DNA of 8,704 bases from Chloroflexota bacterium (GTDB lineage: Bacteria; Chloroflexota; UBA11872), in the NCBI GenBank assembly GCA_028875175.1, contig JAPPFO010000136.1:2866-11569 (forward strand), read 5' to 3'. Below, piece after piece: positions 1-5,120 of the stretch; position 1 is the first letter of the stretch; each line of letters opens with the position of its first letter. The notes beneath the pieces were generated by a model that was not told the origin of the DNA, did no database searches, and saw nothing but the letters and a program-made list of their open reading frames with translations. The position numbers and the translations under genes were made by a program.

Positions 1-2
1 TC

Positions 3-839
3 CTGAGTCCGGGCGAGATGGGCGCCGGCGTTGGTGGAGCCTTGCTGGCCAGCGGTCTTGCGGTCCTTACCTGCCTCGCCGGACGCAGCCCCGCTTCGCA
101 CGAGCGGGCCCGGGCCGCTGGAATCGAGAACGTCCCAGACCTGGGCACGCTGGTCGAGCGCTGCGACCTGATCCTGTCGATCCTGGTGCCGGCACGCGCG
201 CGTGGCGTGGCCGCCGCGGTGGGCGAGGCGGCGCGGGCGGCGGGCGCTTCGACCGTTCTGGCCGACTGCAACGCCATCGCGCCGCAAACCGTCCAGGCCA
301 TGGAGACCGACCTGGAGGGCAGCGGCGTGACCCTGGTGGACGGCGGCATCGTGGGCGGGCCGCCGCGCAACGGCCAGGGGCCTCGCGTTTACGCCTCAGG
401 CACATTTGCCCACGTGCTGGGCCAGCTCGACGGACGAGGCATCGACGTGGTGGACGTTGGCCCGGAGATCGGCAAGGCCTCGGCCGTGAAGATGTGCTAC
501 GCGGCGATGACCAAGGGAACCACCGCCCTGCGCACGGCGCTGCTGGTCGCCGCGCGACGGCTGGACGTCTACGACGAGCTGATCGCCGAGATGGAGCACA
601 GCCAGGCCGCCGCCCTTGGCGCCGCAGCACAGGGCATGCGGCGACTGCCAAACGTGGCCTATCGCTGGATCGGCGAGATGGAAGAGATCGCCAGCACGTT
701 CGCGCACGTGGGCGTGACGCCCGATTTCCACTCCGGCGCGGCGCAGGTGTTTCGCGAAGTAGACGCCGCCTTTGAACGCGATGCCGATCTATCCAAACTG
801 GCCGACGCGATAGACCGACTTGCGGAGCACGCCGGGTAA
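3..839 (+). CDS. NAD(P)-dependent oxidoreductase, 6-phosphogluconate/3-hydroxyisobutyrate dehydrogenase-like, DUF1932 C-terminus (5' end missing)
   Basis: The open frame runs off the left edge. The first in-frame ATG is at 18, but the codons before it (L-S-P-G-E) complete the family's nucleotide-binding motif, usually G-x-x-x-P-G-E-M-G, so the real start is outside the window and 18 is internal. The N-terminal half is a Rossmann domain: PGEMGAGVGGALL is the glycine-rich loop, followed by RARAAGI and the alternating hydrophobic strands CDLILSILVPA and TVLADCNAI. The C-terminal half, from the stretch GPEIGKASAVKMCYAAMTKG, is the DUF1932 helical domain; the Lys in AVKMCY sits where the catalytic Lys of beta-hydroxyacid dehydrogenases lies. 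A cytosolic oxidation or reduction of a small hydroxyacid-type substrate is inferred from the family; the substrate cannot be read from sequence. It ends at TAA 837-839. Confidence 0.85.
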   Translation: MSPGEMGAGVGGALLASGLAVLTCLAGRSPASHERARAAGIENVPDLGTLVERCDLILSILVPARARGVAAAVGEAARAAGASTVLADCNAIAPQTVQAMETDLEGSGVTLVDGGIVGGPPRNGQGPRVYASGTFAHVLGQLDGRGIDVVDVGPEIGKASAVKMCYAAMTKGTTALRTALLVAARRLDVYDELIAEMEHSQAAALGAAAQGMRRLPNVAYRWIGEMEEIASTFAHVGVTPDFHSGAAQVFREVDAAFERDADLSKLADAIDRLAEHAG

Positions 840-872
840 TTCAGATCCAGCACACAAGGGTCTCATTGCTCT

Positions 873-1043
873 GTGGAGCAGTCTCGCCCTTCACGTCTAC
901 AGTTCCCCTTTTTGCGCAAGGACGGGACTGACAGCCTGCCGCAGTTGGCCAAGTTGCTCGACTTTGCGGACGGCCGTCGTTTCCTGTGCAGCGGCAAGCA
1001 AGATGTGGCAATGTGTGCGCTGAGAGTTGGTAAAGGTGCGTAG
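873..1043 (+). CDS. possible 56-residue small ORF between the dehydrogenase and pyrE
   Basis: This is the only candidate gene in the roughly 250-base gap 840-1088. A GTG at 873 opens a 56-codon frame ending at TAG 1041. The second half reads like real protein (LPQLAKLLDFADGRRF followed by LCSGKQDVAMCALRVGKGA): amphipathic, with GC-leaning third positions. The first 15 or so residues are less convincing. An AAGGG at 856-860 lies 12 bases upstream of the GTG, a poor ribosome-binding distance. It shares the reading frame of pyrE, and after its TAG the frame stays open into pyrE, so it could also be the remnant of a longer upstream gene or N-terminal extension. I do not recognise the protein. It may be chance. 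Confidence 0.25.
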   Translation: MEQSRPSRLQFPFLRKDGTDSLPQLAKLLDFADGRRFLCSGKQDVAMCALRVGKGA

Positions 1044-1088
1044 GCCATAAGCCAAAACGCGGGTTTCTCCGACAGTGATCGGGAACAG

Positions 1089-1664
1089 TTGTGTTCCCTG
1101 GTCGCGAGAGATGCACTCCTACACGGCGGTTTTGAACTCGCCTCCGGGCAGGAGAGTTCCTTCTACTTCGACTCCAAGCCCGTAACCCTTAGTCCAACGG
1201 GCGCGCGCCTAGTAGGCCAAGCATTCATCGATGCGATCAATAGGCACGCGCCGAACGCCGATGGGGTTGGCGGTCTCACCCTCGGTGCCGACCCAATAAT
1301 CTCCTCCATCGTTCTGCTCAGCGAGGCAACTCCGCAGCCGTTGAAGGGTTTGATCGTGCGCAAGGAGCAGAAATCCCACGGCACCGAGCGCCTGATTGAA
1401 GGGCCGACGACCGGCATCCACGAAGTCGTTGTCGTCGACGACGTGGTGACCTCGGGAGGCTCAGCGAAGCAGGCCGTCGAGAGGCTTCGTGAATCCGGCC
1501 TGCGCGTGGTTCTTGCGATTGCCCTGATTGACCGTCTGGCCGGATTTGAACAGACCATGCGAGAGATTGATGTTCCAACTCGCGCTATCCTTACGGTTGA
1601 TGACTTCGGTGAACGGTCAGCCGAGCGAAGGGCGGCTGCAGCGCCTGTTGTCGCAGCAACCTAG
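1089..1664 (+). CDS. pyrE: orotate phosphoribosyltransferase
   Basis: The enzyme transfers phosphoribosyl from PRPP to orotate, giving OMP, the fifth step of de novo pyrimidine synthesis in the cytosol. Diagnostic features seen are FELASGQESSFYFDSK near the N-terminus (family consensus F-x-L-x-S-G-x-x-S-x-x-Y-x-D), GGLTLGADPI, the catalytic-loop segment VRKEQKSHGTERLIEG with its conserved lysines and His, and the PRPP-binding motif VVVVDDVVTSGGSA. It ends in the usual region after ILTVDDF, with a short Ala-rich tail. At 191 residues it is of normal length. The start is uncertain: TTG 1089 is the only accepted start codon between the in-frame TAG at 1041 and the conserved core, but family-like residues (SDSDREQL) already lie upstream of it. 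No strong ribosome-binding site is visible. The unknown gene at 1600 overlaps its 3' end by 65 bases. Local GC is lower than in the flanks. Confidence 0.92.
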   Translation: MCSLVARDALLHGGFELASGQESSFYFDSKPVTLSPTGARLVGQAFIDAINRHAPNADGVGGLTLGADPIISSIVLLSEATPQPLKGLIVRKEQKSHGTERLIEGPTTGIHEVVVVDDVVTSGGSAKQAVERLRESGLRVVLAIALIDRLAGFEQTMREIDVPTRAILTVDDFGERSAERRAAAAPVVAAT

Positions 1665-1956
1665 CCACAAGACGCTTGTTGAGACCGCGCACGAGAGCCT
1701 TCGATTGCTCAACACGGCAAAGCACCCGTCGGCGTTTCTTGTAATCCACTCAATGGCTATTTCCTTGGCGGGATGGCTGGAAAGAAACGAGCCGGTTCCT
1801 TACGAGTGGGTTGCGATGGTGACCCGCGAAGTTCTGCCGGCGACGAGGCGTGTCCTCGCAACAGCGAACTCCGAGCACGCCGATGCCGACCGAGTGGCAG
1901 CAATGGATGCCGCGGCGTGGGGTTGCGGGCGTGCCCTGACCTGGGAACCCGGGTAG
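1600..1956 (+). CDS. hypothetical protein overlapping the 3' end of pyrE
   Basis: I do not recognise this protein. From ATG 1600 the frame gives 118 residues. GTG 1609 is an alternative start, and the frame stays open back to 1528, but that upstream part is the shadow of pyrE. The body after pyrE ends has good coding character: amphipathic helices (TLVETAHESLRLL), a hydrophobic stretch AFLVIHSMAISLAGWL, then EWVAMVTREVLPATRRVL and AVVAMDAAAWG-like helical sequence near the C-terminus (AAMDAAAWGCGRAL). It looks like a small, mostly helical, probably soluble protein; the single hydrophobic helix is interrupted by polar residues and is not a clear membrane segment. Its 65-base overlap with pyrE suggests translational coupling and co-transcription. 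GC is low for the window: I count 31 of 60 in 1741-1800 against 43 of 60 in 5341-5400. No function is proposed. Confidence 0.6.
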   Translation: MTSVNGQPSEGRLQRLLSQQPSHKTLVETAHESLRLLNTAKHPSAFLVIHSMAISLAGWLERNEPVPYEWVAMVTREVLPATRRVLATANSEHADADRVAAMDAAAWGCGRALTWEPG

Positions 1957-1971
1957 ATTCCTATGGCCAAT

Positions 1972-1985
1972 CCTCGCTATCGAGG
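1972..1985. other. small perfect hairpin between the pyrE pair and the selenoprotein gene
   Basis: CCTCG (1972-1976), loop CTAT, CGAGG (1981-1985) form a perfect five-pair stem 16 bases after the stop of the preceding gene. No T-run follows, so it is not a classical intrinsic terminator. It may be a weak terminator, an RNA 3' end or chance. Confidence 0.2.
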
Positions 1986-2037
1986 CCTTGACGACTTGCC
2001 CGCTAGACATGCGGCTATGCTCGGCGTGCCGCCGGCC

Positions 2038-2044
2038 AGGGGGA
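2038..2044 (+). promoter_or_regulatory. candidate ribosome-binding site for the lipoprotein gene
   Basis: AGGGGGA lies 11 bases before ATG 2056. A second purine run, GAGGG, touches the ATG. Together with the signal peptide that begins exactly at this Met, they favour 2056 over the longer in-frame ATG at 1963, whose extra 31 residues (RYRGLDDLPARHAAM and so on) look like non-coding translation. Confidence 0.4.
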
Positions 2045-2055
2045 CGTGCCGAGGG

Positions 2056-2655
2056 ATGCGTCTGAAGCACAGCCTCACGCTGCTCCTGCGAGTCCTGGCG
2101 CTTGCCCTGGTAGTTGGAATCGTGCCGCTCGTGGCCGCTTGCGGGGAATCGCAGGGCGGCTCTGGCGTGACGGATCCCGAGGTTAGCGGCGCCCGGCTGG
2201 CTGCCTTCGCTCGACCCACGCCGGACGCCGCCGCGGGTCAGCCCGTGCCGGAGGTGCGCGGCACGGACTTCGACGGGACAGCCGTGTCGATCACCAATGA
2301 TGGGCGGACCAAGGCCCTCGTCTTCCTGGCGCACTGGTGACCGCACTGCCAGGCCGAGGTACCTGTGGTACAGGCCTTGGTGGACGCCGGGGGCGTTCCA
2401 GAACACGTGGATATTTACGCGATCGCCACAGCTATTGACTCAGGGCGGGCCAATTACCCGCCGGAGGCCTGGCTGGAACGCGAGGGGTGGAGTTCGCCCG
2501 TCGTCGTGGACACCAAAGACGCGATCGCCAACGCTTACGGACTCGGGGGCTTTCCGTTCTGGGTGTTCGTGAACTCCGACGGCACCACGGCGCTGCGCGT
2601 CGGCGGGCGGATTTCCGCCGACGAGTTGACCTTGGTTCTCCAGCACCTGCAGTAG
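2056..2655 (+). CDS. thioredoxin-like lipoprotein selenoprotein (UPHC active site, in-frame TGA read as Sec95)
   Basis: One continuous 199-residue protein is obtained if TGA 2338-2340 is read as selenocysteine. Residues 1-29 are a lipoprotein signal (MRLK, hydrophobic LTLLLRVLALALVVGIVPL, lipobox VAAC with C29), so it is exported and lipid-anchored. A Gly/Pro-rich linker leads to a TlpA/redoxin-like thioredoxin fold: strand ALVFLAHW, active site U95-P-H-C98, helix QAEVPVVQALV, strand HVDIYAIAT, then YPPEAWLEREGW, strand PVVVDT, cis-Pro loop G-F166-P167-F, strand WVFVNSDG and a C-terminal helix. In relatives the motif is HWCPHC; here the first, attacking Cys is TGA. A strong SECIS-like hairpin follows the TGA. 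It probably reduces or oxidises disulfides or peroxides outside the cytoplasm; the partner is unknown. The alternative is a TGC-to-TGA mutation or read error giving an 18+76-residue stub. A standard gene caller would split it into two pieces at 2340/2365. selA, selB, selC and selD are not in this window. Confidence 0.82.
2338..2340 (+). other. in-frame TGA, probable selenocysteine codon (Sec95)
   Basis: The TGA replaces the N-terminal, nucleophilic Cys of the thioredoxin CxxC motif (H-W-TGA-P-H-C). Coding similarity to the thioredoxin family continues without any frame change on both sides of it, down to a normal TAG stop at 2653. TGA ends four other genes in the window (2752-3159, 3291-4787, 6138-6872, 6869-7618), so it is a stop codon in this genome unless specially decoded. 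Confidence 0.82.
2349..2380 (+). promoter_or_regulatory. candidate bacterial SECIS element
   Basis: A hairpin begins 8 bases after the TGA. The lower stem pairs CCAGGCC (2349-2355) with GGCCT and GG (2373-2377, 2379-2380), leaving one bulged T at 2378. An asymmetric internal loop (GAG 2356-2358 against A2372) follows. The upper stem is GTACC (2359-2363) with GGTAC (2367-2371), closed by the loop TGT (2364-2366). The apical loop starts 23 bases after the TGA and has G as its second base. Bacterial SECIS elements are known to lie within the coding region just downstream of the UGA, with a small apical loop containing G near its 5' side. The fit to that layout is good. SelB binding itself is inferred, and folding energy was not computed. 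Confidence 0.68.
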
Positions 2656-2688
2656 TCCGCGCTGGTCGGCGAGCGTACATCCCGCTTC

Positions 2689-2694
2689 TATACT
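2689..2694 (+). promoter_or_regulatory. candidate -10 promoter box upstream of the small membrane protein
   Basis: TATACT is one base from the TATAAT consensus and stands out in GC-rich surroundings. Transcription would begin near 2701, just after the in-frame GTG at 2698. That argues for a translation start further in, at 2752. No good -35 is visible 16-18 bases upstream. Confidence 0.35.
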
Positions 2695-2751
2695 TCCGTG
2701 CCGACGGCATCGTTGGTCTGGAGCCGTCACGAGCGAAAGGCGGCGACGGGC

Positions 2752-3159
2752 GTGGTACTGCGAGTCGTAGCGGGCTACCAGATTCTGATGGCGTCGGCGG
2801 TGGGTATCCACTTCATCATCACCAAGCTCTACCACCCGGGCGGCGATGAGCCGTTCACGGCGTGGCAGGTCATGAATTGGTTCATGGTGGTCAGCGTGGT
2901 GATCGCGCTGGGGCTGAGCTTCCGGCGCAAGCGCGCCCTGGAGGACGATCCCCACTGGCGCGACTATCTGGAAACGAACCTCACGTTCTACGGGGCTATC
3001 TGGCTGGCGCTCTGGTTCTTCTGGAACTGGTTGGGCGTCTTCAGCGGCCAGGACAGCGGCACGTTCTGGGGCTTCATCAACCCGCTGTTCGTCATCGTGG
3101 TCGGTTCCCTGGGCTGCCGCATGTGGAGCCGCCTGGCGGCGTTGAACCGTTCATCCTGA
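2752..3159 (+). CDS. small four-helix integral membrane protein, unknown function
   Basis: I do not recognise the family. From GTG 2752 it has 135 residues and about four membrane segments: residues 4-24 (GYQILMASAVGIHFIIT), 38-57 (NWFMVVSVVIALGLSF), 77-97 (FYGAIWLALWFFWNWLGVF) and 103-123 (FWGFINPLFVIVVGSLG). Basic residues FRRKR follow helix 2 and mark a cytoplasmic loop; an acidic LEDDPHWRDYLE stretch separates helices 2 and 3. It is rich in Trp and Phe. The frame is open to GTG 2698, 18 codons longer. I prefer 2752 because AAAGG (2736-2740) precedes it and a -10-like TATACT sits 3 bases before 2698. It begins 96 bases after the selenoprotein gene on the same strand, so it could be co-expressed or have its own promoter. 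It contains only one Cys, so a DsbD- or VKOR-like thiol role is not supported. It ends at TGA. Confidence 0.75.
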   Translation: MVLRVVAGYQILMASAVGIHFIITKLYHPGGDEPFTAWQVMNWFMVVSVVIALGLSFRRKRALEDDPHWRDYLETNLTFYGAIWLALWFFWNWLGVFSGQDSGTFWGFINPLFVIVVGSLGCRMWSRLAALNRSS

Positions 3160-3290
3160 ACCCGCCGGCGGCGACACCCCGGCCGGCATTTGAGCTCTTG
3201 AGCCCGCCTCGGTTGCCACCTCGAACATCGCGTGCGGCAGGGGCGCCCTGCGCTGGGTTTGCTGCGGCATTCAAGCGCTGCCCGCGGCCC
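3160..3290. other. intergenic gap between convergent genes
   Basis: This 131-base GC-rich gap separates the converging membrane-protein genes. Two copies of GCCGGC near its left end could pair, but no T-run follows and no clear bidirectional terminator is visible. Confidence 0.3.
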
Positions 3291-4787
3291 TCACCGATCC
3301 GCCACGATGGGCAGGAGAGCAATGCCGAGAGCGGCAACCCCTATCGTGACGAGACAGACTATTCGGGCTGCATCCCATACGACCTCGCGCCGGAATCGCG
3401 GCCGGTCGCCGGACAACCCGCCCCAAGCGGCCGCAACCGCAACGACCCAGAGCGCCACAACCAGGGCAACCCCGGCGATTAGCCATAGGCGCTGAGGGGC
3501 TCGTTCGAGCATCTCACGAAGGAGGGGAATGCCGCGGACGCGCGCGCCAGTGTGCATTGCCAACCAGTTAGCGTAGCGAGACGGGACGCCATTGATCGTC
3601 AGCTTGCCGTCGGGCTTGGAGTCTCCGCCGGTCAGGCCGAGGAAGACGTGGGGCGTCGGTCCGCCAAGAATGCCAATATCCAGGCTGTAGCGCTGTCCCT
3701 TGCTGTGAGGAACCGGCTCGAAAGAGAAGTTGATGGCTTCCGGTGCGCCCCGGTTGCCCGCCACCTCAGTCCGGCTCTCACGGATGGGCTTGTCCTCACC
3801 CTCCCGCCTCAGACGCGCAAACACCTGAGCGACAGCGCCTCCTTCGGCAAAGGCCCAGGTTCCAATTCGCATCATGTTGTCCTGGTTGGCCTGGAAGGTA
3901 TGCGTCACCAATGCGACCGGACCAGAGTAGAAGTCTGGATGGACGAGTTCCTCGTCGTCCCACTCGTGATGGCCCAGCAGCGCAGGCGCACTGGCCGCCA
4001 GCAGCGCCAGGCTGACGCCGACCGCAGCCCGGCGGCCGGCGGGTCCCACGCTTAGCAGGCGGCCCGTGTGAATCGATCGGGTCCGATTCAGCAGGGTCTC
4101 GGTAAGAATCACAACCAGGAGAGCGCTCGCCAGCAACTCCGAGCCTTCTTCGATAAACCGAATCCAGACCCGCGTCGGCCAGTCGTAGAACGGGTCGAGA
4201 CCGTCAATGATCAATACGCCGAGCAGCAGCCCGACCGACAGCACCGTCAGGAATGCGCGCACGGGATGAGGACGTTGCGACGTGTAGAGCGCCCAGCCCG
4301 CGGCCGCCGCCAGGGGCGCGGCAAGCGGCGCAATCACCGCCAGCCAGCGTGCGTCTTTCGGCAGCCACCCGGGAGCAAACGACGTCAGGTACTCCACCGC
4401 CTGCACTGCGGCGTCGGTGTCTTTGAGTCCGGCGAGCTCTTCAAAGGCCACAAGCGCGGCAAACACCCCCACGCAGGCCCAGCCGGTCGTCCAGCGCCAC
4501 CGTGGCCGCTGCGTGGGGACGGAACGACTGAGCTGCGCTAAACCGAGGGCCGCAACGGCCAACCACAGGACGCCCGAGTACAGATTGGCCGCCGTTCCTT
4601 CCGTGTCGAAGTTGAATGGCGCGAGCCATCCGCCTGGCACGCTCCCATCCCAGCTGGCCGCTACGACCGCCATCGGCACCGTCAGGAGCAGGTGTGCCGC
4701 CAGGAATGCCGCATACGTCCGAGCCCGGGCCTGTGGGCGCTGTTCCCAGGACTTGAGGATGCGCCCGACTGCATCCCGCAATCTCAC
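3291..4787 (-). CDS. large multi-pass membrane protein with an extracytoplasmic beta-rich domain, unknown function
   Basis: The protein has about 498 residues if started at GTG 4787; the frame is open to GTG 4919, 44 codons longer, but that extension (Arg-, Trp- and His-rich, no hydrophobic pattern) does not look coding. About seven membrane helices come first (roughly residues 25-45, 68-86, 102-120, 148-168, 178-196, 215-233 and 253-271). A soluble domain of about 150 residues follows (274-426), then two more helices (433-455 and 473-493). The soluble domain begins after LLGHHEWDDEELVHPDF, contains INFSFEPVPHSKGQRYSL and looks like a beta-sandwich. Its F-x-F-x-P-x-x-x-S-x-G-x-x-Y pattern resembles, from memory, a domain found in membrane proteins and GT39-like glycosyltransferases of Chloroflexota; that is not proof of homology. 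No glycosyltransferase catalytic motif is visible. An acidic helix (RFIEEGSELLASALL) precedes the sixth helix. It is monocistronic as far as the window shows and ends at TGA 3293-3291. Confidence 0.75.
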   Translation of the reverse strand: MRLRDAVGRILKSWEQRPQARARTYAAFLAAHLLLTVPMAVVAASWDGSVPGGWLAPFNFDTEGTAANLYSGVLWLAVAALGLAQLSRSVPTQRPRWRWTTGWACVGVFAALVAFEELAGLKDTDAAVQAVEYLTSFAPGWLPKDARWLAVIAPLAAPLAAAAGWALYTSQRPHPVRAFLTVLSVGLLLGVLIIDGLDPFYDWPTRVWIRFIEEGSELLASALLVVILTETLLNRTRSIHTGRLLSVGPAGRRAAVGVSLALLAASAPALLGHHEWDDEELVHPDFYSGPVALVTHTFQANQDNMMRIGTWAFAEGGAVAQVFARLRREGEDKPIRESRTEVAGNRGAPEAINFSFEPVPHSKGQRYSLDIGILGGPTPHVFLGLTGGDSKPDGKLTINGVPSRYANWLAMHTGARVRGIPLLREMLERAPQRLWLIAGVALVVALWVVAVAAAWGGLSGDRPRFRREVVWDAARIVCLVTIGVAALGIALLPIVADR

Positions 4788-4955
4788 GATGCCGAGGAGC
4801 CTGCCGGGCGCTCGTTGGCCGCTCACGCCTCGACACCCCGCCTTCGTCCAGAGCCGTGGCCAGTCATGCGTCCGGAGGTGAAGTGCGCCGCTGCCGAGTC
4901 CCTTGACAGTCAATAGCACGAACGCGCCGCCGGCCCGTCACGCGATCTCCGCGCG

Positions 4956-4977
4956 CACGTTCGCGAATTTGCGAGTG
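4956..4977. other. imperfect dyad in the 4788-5120 intergenic region
   Basis: CAC-GT-TCGC, centre GAATTT, GCGA-GTG form an imperfect inverted repeat between two divergent genes, so it could be an operator. Around it, GCCAATC occurs twice in direct orientation (4983-4989 and 5014-5020), 31 bases apart. The rest of this non-coding stretch, about 200-330 bases depending on the start chosen for the leftward gene, shows no RNA gene or convincing promoter to me. Confidence 0.2.
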
Positions 4978-5120
4978 TTCCGGCCAATCACGTGAGGGGC
5001 GGGTTGCTGCTGCGCCAATCGTCAAGAGCTTAGGCTGCGACCTCAAGCAGCCGGGGACAATTGCCCGCGGACGCACTGCCGGGTACCGTTCCCCCTGTAG
5101 CCGTGCGCGAGGGCTGGCCG

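Noticed and set aside
67..651. Long minus-strand frame of 194 codons opposite the dehydrogenase gene
   Set aside because: It is Arg- and Pro-rich with no domain pattern, and is the antisense shadow of a high-GC gene whose plus strand has clear family motifs.
840..1088. tRNA or structured RNA in the gap before pyrE
   Set aside because: No cloverleaf, CCA end or strong terminator-antiterminator pair could be drawn. Only a short GGC-cataa-GCC hairpin near 1044 is visible.
1988..2021. TTGACG (1988-1993) and TATGCT (2016-2021) as a promoter for the selenoprotein
   Set aside because: The spacer is 22 bases, too long for a standard housekeeping promoter, and no better pairing was found.
2056..2340. 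Pseudogene or recoded-genome (TGA as Trp or Gly) explanation for the interrupted lipoprotein
   Set aside because: There is only one disruption, at the one residue where Sec is expected, with intact frame on both sides and a suitable hairpin. TGA stops other genes here. A point error at this base remains possible.
1750..2406. 218-codon minus-strand frame across the pyrE partner and lipoprotein start
   Set aside because: It has no recognisable domain and random-like composition, and it runs opposite two better supported plus-strand genes.
3164..3190. Intrinsic terminator formed by two GCCGGC copies
   Set aside because: GCCGGC is self-complementary and common in GC-rich DNA, and no T-run follows.
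4983..5020. Direct repeat GCCAATC spaced 31 bases apart upstream of the Gfo/Idh/MocA gene
   Set aside because: Seven bases repeated twice is weak. It is mentioned under the intergenic dyad but not called as an operator.
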